The notes beneath the pieces are model-generated. The model saw only the letters and a program-made list of their open reading frames with translations, was not told the origin of the DNA and did no database searches. Made by a program: the position numbers and the translations under genes. A stretch of DNA of 64,000 nucleotides from Fictibacillus macauensis ZFHKF-1 (lineage in GTDB: Bacteria > Bacillota > Bacilli > Bacillales > Fictibacillaceae), in NCBI RefSeq assembly GCF_000269865.1, contig NZ_AKKV01000020.1, positions 1-64,000 on the forward strand. The letters are read 5' to 3'. This document shows positions 1 to 8,630 of this stretch, piece after piece (within the stretch, counting starts at the first letter, position 1; every line of letters begins with the position of its first letter).

Positions 1-1227
1 ACGAATGCACTCCGTAGAGTGGAAAGAAATAAAGGGAGCCATGGTGTAGATGGAATGAACGTACAAAACCTACGACATCATCTCATGGAACACTGGCCTA
101 CTTTACAAACGGAATTGATGAAGGGTGCCTATTTTCCCCAACCTGTGCGTCGAGTCGAAATCCCGAAACCGAACGGCGGGATCAGGAAGTTAGGGATCCC
201 AACAGCGAAAGACCGTTTCATTCAACAGGCTATTGCACACGTACTTAACGAGGAATTCGATGCCTCGTTTTCTTCACAAAGTTATGGATTTAGACCGAAT
301 AAACGGGGTCATGATGCCGTTCGACAAGCCCAACACTATGTCCAAGAAGGATACAGATGGGTCGTGGACATTGATTTGGAGAAATTCTTCGACAAAGTGA
401 ACCACGACCGACTCATGAGAACGCTAAGCAAACGAGTAAAAGACGCGAGAGTCCTTCAATTAATACGAAGGTACTTACAAGCAGGTGTCATGGAGGAAGG
501 GCTTGTCAGCCCAAACACAGAAGGTACTCCACAAGGAGGTCCTCTCAGCCCTCTGTTATCCAACATCGTCCTCGATGAACTGGACAAAGAACTGGAGAAA
601 AGAGGTTTACGGTTTGTCCGTTACGCGGATGATTGTAACATTTATGTGCGCTCCAAGAGAGCCGGGGAACGAATCATGAAAAGCATGACAACGTTTATTG
701 AAAACAAACTCAAACTAAAAGTGAATCAAGAGAAAAGTGCAGTAGACCGCCCATGGAAACGTAAGTTTCTAGGTTTTTCATTCACGAACCATCAAGGGAA
801 ACCAAAAATCCGAATCGCTACATCAAGTATTCAGCGCTTCAAGCAGAGAATACGAGAAATAACGTCGAGGAAATGGTCAATCAGTATGACGGACCGGTTA
901 GCGAAGCTAAATCGTTTCCTGGTGGGTTGGCTAGGGTACTATCAACTAGCCGATACGCCCTCTGTTCTAGACAAACTAGATGGGTGGATTCGAAGAAGAT
1001 TACGGATGATTCGATGGAAAGAGTGGAAGAAAATTAAAACCAAACATAGAAACCTAACGAAGTTAGGGATTAAATCTAACCAAGCATGGGAGTGGGCAAA
1101 CTCAAGATTGGGCTACTGGCGTATAGCTAACAGCCCCATTCTGGGTAGAACGCTTGATAACCACTATTGGGGTAATCAAGGTCTTAAAAGTTTGCTTGCA
1201 AGATATCGAACGGTACGTTTGACTTGA
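1..1227 (+). CDS. ltrA: Group II intron reverse transcriptase/maturase (5' truncated by window)
   Basis: Multidomain reverse transcriptase that also acts as RNA maturase for its host intron. The frame is open from base 1 (TNALRRVERNKGSHGVDG...), and family members continue upstream, so the GTG at 19 is probably not the real start. Visible landmarks are the GVDG entry motif of the RT-0 region, IPKPNGG..RKLGIP, the fingers motif YGFRPN, DIDLEKFFDKVNHD (first catalytic Asp), GTPQGGPLSPLLSN, and the catalytic RYADD box, followed by RKFLGFSF and a maturase X/thumb region. It ends without a recognisable HNH endonuclease domain, consistent with class C. The frame is intact to its stop, so this end of the protein is not broken. 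Confidence 0.9.
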   Translation, partial: TNALRRVERNKGSHGVDGMNVQNLRHHLMEHWPTLQTELMKGAYFPQPVRRVEIPKPNGGIRKLGIPTAKDRFIQQAIAHVLNEEFDASFSSQSYGFRPNKRGHDAVRQAQHYVQEGYRWVVDIDLEKFFDKVNHDRLMRTLSKRVKDARVLQLIRRYLQAGVMEEGLVSPNTEGTPQGGPLSPLLSNIVLDELDKELEKRGLRFVRYADDCNIYVRSKRAGERIMKSMTTFIENKLKLKVNQEKSAVDRPWKRKFLGFSFTNHQGKPKIRIATSSIQRFKQRIREITSRKWSISMTDRLAKLNRFLVGWLGYYQLADTPSVLDKLDGWIRRRLRMIRWKEWKKIKTKHRNLTKLGIKSNQAWEWANSRLGYWRIANSPILGRTLDNHYWGNQGLKSLLARYRTVRLT

Positions 1228-1302
1228 TTGAAACCGCCGTATACCGAACGGTACGTACGGTGGTGTGAGAGGTCGGGGGTTAATTACCCCCTCCTACTCG
1301 AT
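1228..1302 (+). ncRNA. Group II intron domains V-VI
   Basis: Directly after the maturase stop comes an RNA-like segment. It starts with complementary CCGCC and GGTGG arms flanking a GTAC-rich hairpin (domain V, about 1234-1265). A GGGGG-TTAATT-CCCCC-type stem (domain VI) follows, with an unpaired A near 1296. This order is the normal 3' end of bacterial group II introns and sets the likely intron/exon junction at about 1302/1303. Folding was done by eye only. Confidence 0.8.
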
Positions 1303-1340
1303 TTTATTAACTGGGAATTGTTGGTTTGTTAAAAGTGAAA

Positions 1341-1370
1341 GAATGAGACAACTTTACCAAATGCATACTA
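1341..1370 (+). promoter_or_regulatory. Sigma-G-type promoter for the spoVA operon
   Basis: GAATG at 1341-1345 matches the sigma-G -35 pattern (GHATR), and CATACTA at 1364-1370 matches the -10 pattern. They are separated by 18 nt. Transcription would start at about 1377, just before spoVAA, as expected for the forespore-expressed spoVA operon. The intron ends only about 38 bp upstream, so the promoter is intact. Confidence 0.75.
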
Positions 1371-1398
1371 AGTGTAAATGACTGTTGGAGGTGAGCGT

Positions 1399-2034
1399 AT
1401 GGAACGATCGTCTGTTTACATAAGGATGAGGCAAAAAGTTCGGGTCGTTCTTCACCAAGGGGTACGTTTAGAAGAAATTGCACAACTAGCAGGACCCGCT
1501 AAAACAGTAAAAGCACTACAAAAGGCGGTCATTCATGTCGTAAAACCTGAAGATAAGCATCTGATCGTCATTGATATTATGACGGTCGTAAAACGGATTC
1601 AAGATATACTGCCCGGTTGTGAGGTACAAACAATTGGGCCGGCACAATCCATTTTAGAAATTATGTATGAGCCCAAAAAGTTAAACACACTATTTTTTAT
1701 TCTCGTATGGCTGCTGTTATTTATAGGTGCTGCTGTAGCCATTATGAATTTTCATGAAGACGTGAGCATGCAAGTCGTTCATCAAAAAATTTATCAGCTC
1801 ATTACAGGAGAATTTCGGCAACAACCGCTGATGCTGCAAATTCCATATTCCATTGGACTTGGTCTTGGCATGGTTTTGTTTTTTAACCACGTGTTTAAAA
1901 AGCGGTTAAATGAAGAGCCAAGCCCACTAGAGGTTGAGATGTTTAAGTATCAGCAAGATCTCGATCAGTATGTCATCATTCATGAAAATAAAGAAAGTGA
2001 GCAAAAGCAAAAGCAAAAGGTGAGCGATGATTAA
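1399..2034 (+). CDS. spoVAA: Stage V sporulation protein AA
   Basis: First gene of the spoVA operon, whose products form the inner-membrane channel that imports dipicolinic acid into the forespore and releases it at germination. The 211-aa product has an N-terminal soluble domain (about residues 1-95), two hydrophobic segments near 97-117 and 146-163, and a charged tail, as in SpoVAA. I chose the ATG at 1399 because GGAGGTGA at 1387-1394 precedes it. The in-frame ATG at 1378 coincides with the predicted transcription start and would leave no leader. The end overlaps spoVAB by 8 bp. Confidence 0.92.
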   Translation: MERSSVYIRMRQKVRVVLHQGVRLEEIAQLAGPAKTVKALQKAVIHVVKPEDKHLIVIDIMTVVKRIQDILPGCEVQTIGPAQSILEIMYEPKKLNTLFFILVWLLLFIGAAVAIMNFHEDVSMQVVHQKIYQLITGEFRQQPLMLQIPYSIGLGLGMVLFFNHVFKKRLNEEPSPLEVEMFKYQQDLDQYVIIHENKESEQKQKQKVSDD

Positions 2035-2446
2035 TGTACTGCTGCTCATTTTTGTAGGCTTTGCGGGAGGAATAGCAGTCGGCTCTGGCTTTGTCGCTTT
2101 TCTAACCGTTCTTGGCATTGTACCGCGCGTCATGCAGCTTTCAAAAACGTATCGCTTTATTCGCTCTTATGAGTGGAGTGTCATTTTAGGAGCGGTGCTT
2201 GGCGGATGGGTGAATTTACGCAGCACGACTTTTCAGTTGTCTCCTTATTTAACGATCGTCATTGGACTATTCTCGGGTGTTTTTATTGGCATGTTAGCAG
2301 CAGCATTGACTGAAGTACTGAACGTTTTGCCGATTTTAGCAAAACGAATTGGGTTCCGAGATAAGCTACTTGTTATTTTGATGGCCATTGTCCTTGGTAA
2401 AGTGGCAGGTTCCTTATTTCATTGGATCATTTACGTCAAGCTATAA
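2027..2446 (+). CDS. spoVAB: Stage V sporulation protein AB
   Basis: A 139-aa, almost wholly hydrophobic protein with about four membrane segments. Length, hydropathy and operon position match SpoVAB, a component of the dipicolinate (SpoVA) channel whose individual role is not well defined. Translation starts inside the last codons of spoVAA (8-bp overlap), which suggests translational coupling. A 20-bp gap separates it from spoVAC. Confidence 0.92.
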   Translation: MINVLLLIFVGFAGGIAVGSGFVAFLTVLGIVPRVMQLSKTYRFIRSYEWSVILGAVLGGWVNLRSTTFQLSPYLTIVIGLFSGVFIGMLAAALTEVLNVLPILAKRIGFRDKLLVILMAIVLGKVAGSLFHWIIYVKL

Positions 2447-2466
2447 AAGAAAGGATGAGATGAATT

Positions 2467-2922
2467 GTGGCAACGAAAGAACAGCAACAGGCGTATGCAG
2501 AGAAAATAAAACCACTGCAGCCGAAGCCACCTTATTTTATTAATTGTTTAAAAGCTTTTGTGGTAGGTGGCTTTATATGTGTCATTGGAGAAGCGCTGCA
2601 AAAGTTTTATATGACCTATTTCAACTTTACGACCGAAAACGTAGGAAATCCAACTTCGGCGACGTTAATTTTAATTGCCGCGTTATTAACGGGAATCGGT
2701 GTTTATGATAAAATTGGCCAGTTTGCTGGTGCAGGTTCTGCTGTTCCGGTGACAGGGTTTGCAAATGCCGTAACGAGTGCTGCGCTTGAACATCGAAGTG
2801 AGGGCATTGTGCTTGGGGTGGCAACCAACTTATTTAAAATTGCTGGTGCGGTCATTGTGTTTGGAGCCGTAGCTGCCTATGTATTTGGAATGATTCGTTA
2901 TGCATTTAAAATCTTATTGTAA
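2467..2922 (+). CDS. spoVAC: Stage V sporulation protein AC
   Basis: A 151-aa integral membrane protein of the SpoVAC/SpoVAEb family. SpoVAC has been proposed as a mechanosensitive channel element for dipicolinate release. Family landmarks are LQPKPPYFINCLKAFVVGG near the N-terminus, an ICVIGEALQ stretch and GAGSAVPVTGFANAVTSAA in the middle. Translation starts with GTG behind AAAGGATGAG. The shared GAGA.VP.T.F signature shows its relationship to spoVAEb three genes on. Confidence 0.94.
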   Translation: MATKEQQQAYAEKIKPLQPKPPYFINCLKAFVVGGFICVIGEALQKFYMTYFNFTTENVGNPTSATLILIAALLTGIGVYDKIGQFAGAGSAVPVTGFANAVTSAALEHRSEGIVLGVATNLFKIAGAVIVFGAVAAYVFGMIRYAFKILL

Positions 2923-2936
2923 AAGGATCGATGGAT

Positions 2937-3956
2937 ATGAAGTTACTAGGCAGACAAACGTGGCAATTTGCACAAGATGTGTTTGTGAATGCTGCGGGCA
3001 CAGCCGTTGGTCCGATGGAAAGTGAAGGACCGTTAGGCGCATTATTTGATAAGCGCTATAGTGAGCTACATTGCAATGAAAAAAATTGGGAGCTTGCTGA
3101 GCGTCGCTTAATGGAAGATGCAATTGGTAGTTGCTTAATGAAAGCAAAGCTAAAAAATGAAGATATTAACTTTTTTCTGGCTGGCGACTTATTAAATCAA
3201 GTGGTTACCGCTAATTATGTGGCTCGACAAAATCAAATTCCTTTTCTAGGCGTATTTGGAGCCTGTTCCACATCAATGGAATCGCTAGCAATCGGCGCTG
3301 CCCTTGTGGATGGTGGGTACGCACATCGTGTGATTGCAGCCTGTAGCAGTCACAATGCGACAGCGGAGCGTCAATTTCGCTACCCGACGGAATATGGAGG
3401 TCAAAAGCCGGATAGTGCGACGTTTACTGTAACAGGTGCGGGAGCTGCTTTAGTCAGTCATCAACCTTCTAGCGTTCGAGTGGGGGCGGCTACAATTGGC
3501 AAAGTAATTGATCTTGGCATTAAAAATCCATTTGATATGGGTTCAGCAATGGCTCCGGCTGCCGCTGATACGATTGCTACGCATTTACAAGCGACGCAAA
3601 CAACACCCGCTGATTATGATTTAATCGTAACCGGTGACTTATCAGGTGTTGGTTCACCGATTGTTAAAATGTTGTTGCACGAACAAGGCATTGATATTTC
3701 AAAAAATCATCGAGATTGTGGTCTTATGATCTATCGTCCCGATCAAGAAGTGTTTGCCGGTGGAAGTGGGTGTGGTTGTTCGGCCGTTGTTACGTACGGT
3801 CATCTGTTAAAGGAACTCATAGAAGGACGATTGTCACGCATTCTTGTTGCAGCCACAGGTGCTTTACTCAACCCAACGATGATGCAGCAAAAAGAATCGA
3901 TTCCAACGATTGCTCATGCGGTTACGTTAGAACGCGTAAAAGGAGTGAGTACTTAA
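2937..3956 (+). CDS. spoVAD: Stage V sporulation protein AD (dipicolinate-binding)
   Basis: Soluble thiolase-fold protein on the outer face of the spore inner membrane that binds dipicolinic acid directly. Conserved stretches include MKLLGRQTW at the start, [17 protein letters not shown]-like LAGDLLNQ, the nucleophile-elbow-like [29 protein letters not shown], and [15 protein letters not shown] prefer ATG 2937 to ATG 2931. Family members begin MKL.G.QTW, and AAAAGGA at 2921-2927 then sits 9 nt upstream instead of 3. The stop overlaps the spoVAEb start (TAATG). Confidence 0.94.
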   Translation: MKLLGRQTWQFAQDVFVNAAGTAVGPMESEGPLGALFDKRYSELHCNEKNWELAERRLMEDAIGSCLMKAKLKNEDINFFLAGDLLNQVVTANYVARQNQIPFLGVFGACSTSMESLAIGAALVDGGYAHRVIAACSSHNATAERQFRYPTEYGGQKPDSATFTVTGAGAALVSHQPSSVRVGAATIGKVIDLGIKNPFDMGSAMAPAAADTIATHLQATQTTPADYDLIVTGDLSGVGSPIVKMLLHEQGIDISKNHRDCGLMIYRPDQEVFAGGSGCGCSAVVTYGHLLKELIEGRLSRILVAATGALLNPTMMQQKESIPTIAHAVTLERVKGVST

Positions 3957-4306
3957 TGGATTATGTATGGGCATTTGTCGTTGGTGGTGGCATCTGCGTC
4001 ATTGGGCAACTCTTAATGGATGTATTCAAACGAACGCCTGCCCACGTTACTACGAGCTTTGTCGTTCTTGGTGCTTTATTTGATGCGTTTGGTTTGTACG
4101 ATCAACTCATTGAATTTGCTGGGGCGGGGGCGACAGTTCCCATTACGAGCTTTGGGCATAGCTTGTTGCACGGAGCCATGGCTTCCGCCGAAGACCATGG
4201 GTTTATCGGTATTGCAATGGGTATTTTTGAACTTACATCATCCGGCATTTCATCGGCAATCTTATTCGGCTTTATTATTGCGCTTGTATTTAAACCAAAG
4301 GGGTGA
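3956..4306 (+). CDS. spoVAEb: Stage V sporulation protein AEb
   Basis: A 116-aa membrane protein starting [18 protein letters not shown], a paralogue of SpoVAC with the same [15 protein letters not shown] signature. It is a core SpoVA channel component. The reading frame is open far upstream into spoVAD, but the real start is the ATG overlapping the spoVAD stop, with AGGAG at 3941-3945. That start gives the normal family length. Confidence 0.93.
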   Translation: MDYVWAFVVGGGICVIGQLLMDVFKRTPAHVTTSFVVLGALFDAFGLYDQLIEFAGAGATVPITSFGHSLLHGAMASAEDHGFIGIAMGIFELTSSGISSAILFGFIIALVFKPKG

Positions 4307-4312
4307 CCTACG

Positions 4313-4906
4313 ATGAAAAAGCGTGTCATTCTAGTAACGGATGGTGATTTATATGCAAAGAAAGCCGTTGAACATGTTGCTCGAAAAATTGGTGGACGCT
4401 GTATTTCGCAATCATGGGGTAATCCAACCGCCATTAGTGGCAAGGCGTTAGCGTCCTTAATCATGCAAACACCGCATGATCCTGTGCTCGTTATGTTCGA
4501 TGATTGTGGCTTTCGCGGCGAAGGCCCTGGAGAAAAGGCGATGCGCGACGTGTGTAGCCATCCTAACATAGATGTCATTGGAGCGATTGCGGTCGCCTCT
4601 AAAACAAAATGTTGTGAATGGACAAAAGTACACTTTAGTATTGATCGTTATGGCGTATTAACAGAAGTCGGAATTGATAAAAGCGGCCTGCCTGACTTAG
4701 AAGTGGGCCGCATCAATGGTGATACGGTGTATGTCCTAGATGAGCTGAATGTACCAGTTGTTATTGGTATTGGGGATATCGGGAAGATGTCAGGATTTGA
4801 TGCGATTGAAAAAGGAGCGCCTATAACGACACGCGCTGTGCAGCTTATTTTAGAAAGGAGTGGGTATCATGCAAAACTCGAAGGAACGACAAAAAACGAG
4901 TATTAG
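4313..4906 (+). CDS. spoVAEa: Stage V sporulation protein AEa
   Basis: A 197-aa soluble protein beginning MKKRVILVTDGDLYAKKAVE, the hallmark of SpoVAEa. It is the non-membrane partner in spoVA operons of Bacillus, and its biochemical role in dipicolinate movement is unknown. It sits 6 bp after spoVAEb, and its last 38 bp overlap the spoVAF start, so the operon is tightly coupled. Confidence 0.9.
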   Translation: MKKRVILVTDGDLYAKKAVEHVARKIGGRCISQSWGNPTAISGKALASLIMQTPHDPVLVMFDDCGFRGEGPGEKAMRDVCSHPNIDVIGAIAVASKTKCCEWTKVHFSIDRYGVLTEVGIDKSGLPDLEVGRINGDTVYVLDELNVPVVIGIGDIGKMSGFDAIEKGAPITTRAVQLILERSGYHAKLEGTTKNEY

Positions 4907-6347
4907 CACAAACATAAAAGAAGTAGAAGAACAATTAAAGCATCGCATTGGCATTGGCGAAAGCTTTGATGTGGGCGTGCGCAAATTGAGTGTGCTCAAG
5001 AAAGAAATCCAAATTTATTATTGCTCTGGGTTATGTGATACGCTATTCATTATTGAAATTATGCGCGAATTAATGGACATGGATCACGGTCATCGCGCGC
5101 CTTCTAATGTGAAAGAAATTGTGCATAATCATTTATCTCATCAGCAAGTAGATGTGACAGATAATTTAGAAATTGCGATTGATCGGATGTTATCTGGTTT
5201 AATTGCCGTCTTTGTCGAAGGAGAAGCAGAAGCCTTTATCGTTGACGTGCGGAGCTACCCAGGACGCAATCCAGAAGAGCCTGATATTGAAAAAGTTGTT
5301 CGAGGCTCTCGTGATGGTTATACCGAAAACATCATTATGAATACGGCTCTAACACGCCGCCGAATTCGTGATGAGCGCCTGCGTCATGAAATCATGCAAG
5401 TCGGAAAACGATCAAAAACCGATGTGTGTATTACGTACATTAAAGACATTGCCGATCCAGGGCTTGTTGAATTAATTAAAAAAGAGTTACAAGCCATTGA
5501 TATTGACGGTATTCCAATGGCAGATAAAACGATTGAGGAATTTATCGTTAAGCAAGGCTGGAATCCCTTTCCGCTCGTTCGGTATACAGAAAGACCTGAT
5601 GTAGCGGCACAACACATTATGGAAGGGCATGTATTAATTATTACGGATACGAGTCCGTCCGTAATCATTACGCCAACAACGTATTTTCACCACGTGCAGC
5701 ATGCCGAAGAATATCGGCAAACGCCGGTTGTCGGTGCGTTTATTCGCTGGGTCCGATTTGCGGGGATTATCGCATCCTTACTACTCGTGCCACTTTGGTA
5801 TTTATATGCGACACAAAAAGGACTATTGCCGCATGATATTCAGTTTATCGGTCCTCATAAAACAACGCATATTCCGCTGTTTCTTCAAATTATCTTTGCC
5901 GAAATTGGAATTGAAATTTTGCGGGTTGCCGCTATTCATACCCCCAGTCCGCTGTCGACCGCGATGGGCTTAATCGCTGCTGTATTAATTGGGCAAATTG
6001 CGATTGATGTTGGCCTATTTGTGCCAGAAGTAATCCTATACGTATCGGTGGCAGCGATTGGTGGTTTTTCTACCCCAAGTTATGAATTAAGCGTCGCCAA
6101 TAAATTATTGCGGCTACTCGTGCTCGTCCTTACCGCCATTTTTCATGTGCCGGGCTTTGTATTTGGTGCAACGGCGATTTTATTATATTTATGTTTTATG
6201 CAAAACCTTAATACACCTTACTTATGGCCGTTTATGCCATTTAACGGGAAAGCTTTTATGCAAATCATGGTACGGCTTGCTGTTCCTTTATCAAGCGCAC
6301 GACCAAGCATTGTGCATCCGCAAGATGCCAATAAACAAAGTAAATAA
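4869..6347 (+). CDS. spoVAF: Stage V sporulation protein AF (GerA-family membrane protein)
   Basis: A 492-aa relative of germinant-receptor A subunits. It has a large hydrophilic N-terminal domain (about 1-290) followed by several membrane segments around 290-450. SpoVAF acts with FigP-type partners to amplify the germination response, according to the known family. I chose ATG 4869 because AAAGGAG at 4854-4860 lies 8 nt upstream. The upstream GTG at 4860 overlaps that site. It is the last gene of the spoVA operon. Confidence 0.92.
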   Translation: MQNSKERQKTSISTNIKEVEEQLKHRIGIGESFDVGVRKLSVLKKEIQIYYCSGLCDTLFIIEIMRELMDMDHGHRAPSNVKEIVHNHLSHQQVDVTDNLEIAIDRMLSGLIAVFVEGEAEAFIVDVRSYPGRNPEEPDIEKVVRGSRDGYTENIIMNTALTRRRIRDERLRHEIMQVGKRSKTDVCITYIKDIADPGLVELIKKELQAIDIDGIPMADKTIEEFIVKQGWNPFPLVRYTERPDVAAQHIMEGHVLIITDTSPSVIITPTTYFHHVQHAEEYRQTPVVGAFIRWVRFAGIIASLLLVPLWYLYATQKGLLPHDIQFIGPHKTTHIPLFLQIIFAEIGIEILRVAAIHTPSPLSTAMGLIAAVLIGQIAIDVGLFVPEVILYVSVAAIGGFSTPSYELSVANKLLRLLVLVLTAIFHVPGFVFGATAILLYLCFMQNLNTPYLWPFMPFNGKAFMQIMVRLAVPLSSARPSIVHPQDANKQSK

Positions 6348-6352
6348 AAACC

Positions 6353-6381
6353 TTGCACACGGTCAGCACTTATGATAGAGT
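6353..6381 (+). promoter_or_regulatory. Possible sigma-A promoter upstream of the lysine riboswitch
   Basis: TTGCAC at 6353-6358 and TAGAGT at 6376-6381 are 17 nt apart and lie about 20 nt before the riboswitch aptamer. The -10 element is poor, so this is a tentative call. It rests mainly on where a promoter should be. Confidence 0.35.
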
Positions 6382-6400
6382 CAAACATAACAATTTTATA

Positions 6401-6600
6401 TGCCTCATTTAACGATGGGGTAGAGGCGCAAAAAGGAAAAGTACGTTTCATGGAGTGAGTAGGCACGATGATAGAAACGGAAAGGCCGATTTGCCGAAGT
6501 GTGAACAAATACCTATTATTTGCTCATGCTGGGTCGTTGTTGAATAAATAACGGACTGTCACTGCTTTAAGCAGTGGAGCACTATTCCGGCAAATGGGGG
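6401..6600 (+). promoter_or_regulatory. Lysine riboswitch (L-box)
   Basis: The aptamer shows the conserved L-box blocks in order: GGGGTAGAGGCGC (6417-6429), AAAAGTA, GGAAAGGCCGATTTGCCGAAG (around 6480-6499), TGCTGGGTCGT, GGACTGTCACTG and GTGGAGCACTATTCC. Helix P1 can form between CCTCATTT at 6403-6410 and AAATGGGG at 6592-6599, with one G-U pair. A strong terminator follows at 6615. Lysine binding is expected to favour termination and so shut off lysA, which makes lysine from diaminopimelate. Confidence 0.93.
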
Positions 6601-6614
6601 TACGGATGTAAGCT

Positions 6615-6655
6615 AAGACAGCTATGTACCTATACATAGCTGTCTTTTGTTTTTC
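6615..6655 (+). terminator. Riboswitch-controlled terminator before lysA
   Basis: A perfect 14-bp stem (6615-6628 with 6633-6646, loop CCTA) is followed by a T-rich run to 6655. It lies between the lysine aptamer and lysA, where the expression platform belongs. Confidence 0.92.
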
Positions 6656-6709
6656 CACCGGAAGTAAAAAGAGAACCTCTAAGAGTACACAGAAAAAGGA
6701 GAGGGTATC

Positions 6710-8029
6710 ATGTTTTTACACGGTACGAGTAACATTAATGAACAAAATCATTTAACAATTGGGGGTGTGGATACGATCTCATTAGCCCGAACATATGGCA
6801 CCCCGCTTTATATTTATGATGTGGCTCTAATTCGCAAACGCGCACGCGCATTTAAAGAGGCATTTCGTCAACATGGCGTGACCGCTCAAGTAGCCTATGC
6901 GAGCAAAGCTTTTTCCTGTTTGGCACAAGTGCAAGTGATGAAAGAAGAAGAGATGAGCTTAGATGTTGTATCAGGTGGCGAGCTTTATACGGCTCTGGCG
7001 GCAGGGTTTCCACCTGAACGCATTCACTTCCATGGCAATAATAAAAGCAAAGAAGAAATAGCGTATGCGCTCCGAGAAAATGTGGGCTGCTTTGTCGTTG
7101 ATAATGATTATGAACTGCAACTTCTTAATGTGATGGCCGCCCAACAACAAAAAAAGCCGAACATATTATTGCGCATGACGCCAGGTGTGGAAGCGCACAC
7201 GCACGATTACATTTTAACGGGGCAAGAAGATTCTAAGTTCGGTTTTGATTTACAAAATGGGCAAGCTGAAACCGCGCTCGTAACTGCGCTTACGATGCAG
7301 CACCTAACCGTATTAGGCATTCACGTTCATATCGGTTCACAAATTTTCGAATGTGATGGCTTTGTTGTCACCATTCAAAAGCTATACGAGGCAATGGCGA
7401 CCTGGCAGCAACGGTATGAATTTATACCAACCGTTTTAAATTTAGGTGGAGGATTTGGGATTCGCTATACGGAGGAAGATGAGCCTCTTGAGCCTGAAGT
7501 GTATATTTCCGCTATGATGGACGAAGTAAAGCGCTGCTGTGCGCACTATGAGCTGCCCCTTCCTGAAGTGTGGATCGAGCCAGGACGTGCCATTGTTGGT
7601 GATGCAGGCACGACCATTTATGCGATCGGTTCTCAAAAAGCCATTCCTGGCGTGCGTCATTATGTAGCAGTAGATGGAGGAATGAGCGATAACATTCGGC
7701 CAGCTCTTTATTCGGCACAGTATGAAGCGATGATTGCTAACCGAGCTACCGAACAAGGAACAGAAAAGGTTGCGATTGCAGGGAAGTGTTGTGAGTCTGG
7801 TGACATGCTTATTTGGGATTTGCCGTTACCAGCCGTAACAGATGAAGACTTTTTAGCCGTCTTTTGTACCGGAGCGTATGGCTATGCAATGGCTAATAAT
7901 TACAATCGTTTGCCAAGACCGGCCGTTGTTTTTGTAGAGAATGGACACGAACAACTTGTCATTCGTCGAGAGCGCTATGAAGATGTCATGGCGCTTGATG
8001 TGCCATTGCAACAAGGAGCGCCCGTGTGA
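6710..8029 (+). CDS. lysA: Diaminopimelate decarboxylase
   Basis: PLP enzyme that decarboxylates meso-diaminopimelate to L-lysine, the last step of lysine synthesis. At 439 aa it is full length. Landmarks are AYASKAFSC with the PLP lysine at about K66, HVHIGSQ, the glycine-rich LGGGFGIRY, the inter-subunit CCESGD motif, and GAYGYAMANNYN near the C-terminus. AAAAGGAGAGGG precedes the ATG. It is transcribed from its own riboswitch-controlled leader and ends in a terminator. Confidence 0.97.
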   Translation: MFLHGTSNINEQNHLTIGGVDTISLARTYGTPLYIYDVALIRKRARAFKEAFRQHGVTAQVAYASKAFSCLAQVQVMKEEEMSLDVVSGGELYTALAAGFPPERIHFHGNNKSKEEIAYALRENVGCFVVDNDYELQLLNVMAAQQQKKPNILLRMTPGVEAHTHDYILTGQEDSKFGFDLQNGQAETALVTALTMQHLTVLGIHVHIGSQIFECDGFVVTIQKLYEAMATWQQRYEFIPTVLNLGGGFGIRYTEEDEPLEPEVYISAMMDEVKRCCAHYELPLPEVWIEPGRAIVGDAGTTIYAIGSQKAIPGVRHYVAVDGGMSDNIRPALYSAQYEAMIANRATEQGTEKVAIAGKCCESGDMLIWDLPLPAVTDEDFLAVFCTGAYGYAMANNYNRLPRPAVVFVENGHEQLVIRRERYEDVMALDVPLQQGAPV

Positions 8030-8049
8030 ACCTGTTAACCATCATTCTA

Positions 8050-8087
8050 AAACGCACGTAAGCAATGCGCGTGCGTTTGTATTTTTT
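8050..8087 (+). terminator. Terminator of lysA
   Basis: AAACGCACG at 8050-8058 pairs with CGTGCGTTT at 8070-8078, followed by GTATTTTTT. It lies 20 bp after the lysA stop. Confidence 0.85.
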
Positions 8088-8146
8088 CTTTTGAAAGAAA
8101 TGTGGTACTATAAGAGGGAAACGTTAATAAAGGAGAGATTACTCAA

Positions 8147-8584
8147 ATGACAACAAAAAAAGGTTACATACATTTAACAAATGGCGAAAAAATGGAGTTT
8201 GAATTGTATCCAGCAGAAGCACCGGGAACAGTAGCAAACTTCGAAAAATTGGCGAACGAAGGTTTTTATGATGGTTTAACGTTCCACCGCGTTATTCCTG
8301 GCTTCGTTTCTCAAGGCGGTTGCCCAATCGGGAACGGTACAGGCGGAAGCGGCACGACGATTAAATGTGAAACAGCTGGTAATCCACATACGCATGTTGC
8401 AGGTTCATTATCAATGGCACATGCAGGAAAAGATACAGGGTCAAGCCAATTTTTCATCGTGCATGAGCCACAACCACATTTAAATGGTGTTCATACAGTA
8501 TTTGGTAAAGTAACAAGCGGTCTTGAGCACGCGCTTAACATGCGTCAAGGTCAAGGCATGGAAAAAATTCGCGTAGAAGGTTAA
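8147..8584 (+). CDS. ppiB: Peptidyl-prolyl cis-trans isomerase (cyclophilin)
   Basis: Cytoplasmic cyclophilin that speeds proline isomerisation during protein folding. The 145-aa single domain shows [13 protein letters not shown] with the catalytic Arg, [27 protein letters not shown] and HTVFGKV. AAAGGAGAG precedes the ATG. It is monocistronic, with a strong hairpin after the stop, and has the same location after lysA and before scpA as in B. subtilis. Confidence 0.96.
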   Translation: MTTKKGYIHLTNGEKMEFELYPAEAPGTVANFEKLANEGFYDGLTFHRVIPGFVSQGGCPIGNGTGGSGTTIKCETAGNPHTHVAGSLSMAHAGKDTGSSQFFIVHEPQPHLNGVHTVFGKVTSGLEHALNMRQGQGMEKIRVEG

Positions 8585-8587
8585 AGG

Positions 8588-8630
8588 AAAAGCGGTTCGG
8601 ACGAGCATCGTCCGGACCGCTTTTTTTTTA
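8588..8630. terminator. Terminator between ppiB and ypuF (bidirectional)
   Basis: An AAAAGCGGTTCGGACGA arm pairs with TCGTCCGGACCGCTTTT across a GCA loop, with one G-T pair. A run of nine T on the forward strand and A-rich sequence on the other side let it serve both convergent genes. Confidence 0.92.

Larger units (their letters stand above)
1..1302 (+). mobile_element. Group II intron, 3' portion (probably class IIC)
   Basis: The window opens inside a group II intron. It carries an intron-type reverse transcriptase frame (open from base 1) followed by a 75-nt structured tail. The tail matches domains V and VI: a hairpin around 1234-1265, then a GGGGG/CCCCC stem around 1274-1291 with a candidate branch-point A in CCTACTCGAT. 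The intron should end at the AT at about 1302. The protein lacks a C-terminal HNH endonuclease region, as in class C introns, which tend to insert beside terminators. The 5' half lies outside the window, so mobility cannot be judged. Confidence 0.85.

Noticed and set aside
19-1302. Retron or diversity-generating reverse transcriptase
   Set aside because: The protein has group II intron maturase features (thumb/X region after YADD, RKFLGFSF) and is followed by domain V/VI RNA rather than an msr/msd or template repeat.
1378-1398. Upstream ATG as the spoVAA start
   Set aside because: It would start at the predicted first transcribed base with no ribosome site, whereas GGAGGTGA precedes the ATG at 1399.
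4102-4578. A 158-codon reverse-strand frame across spoVAEb/spoVAEa
   Set aside because: It lies wholly opposite well-recognised sporulation genes, has no ribosome site, and its sequence is just the complement of conserved codons.
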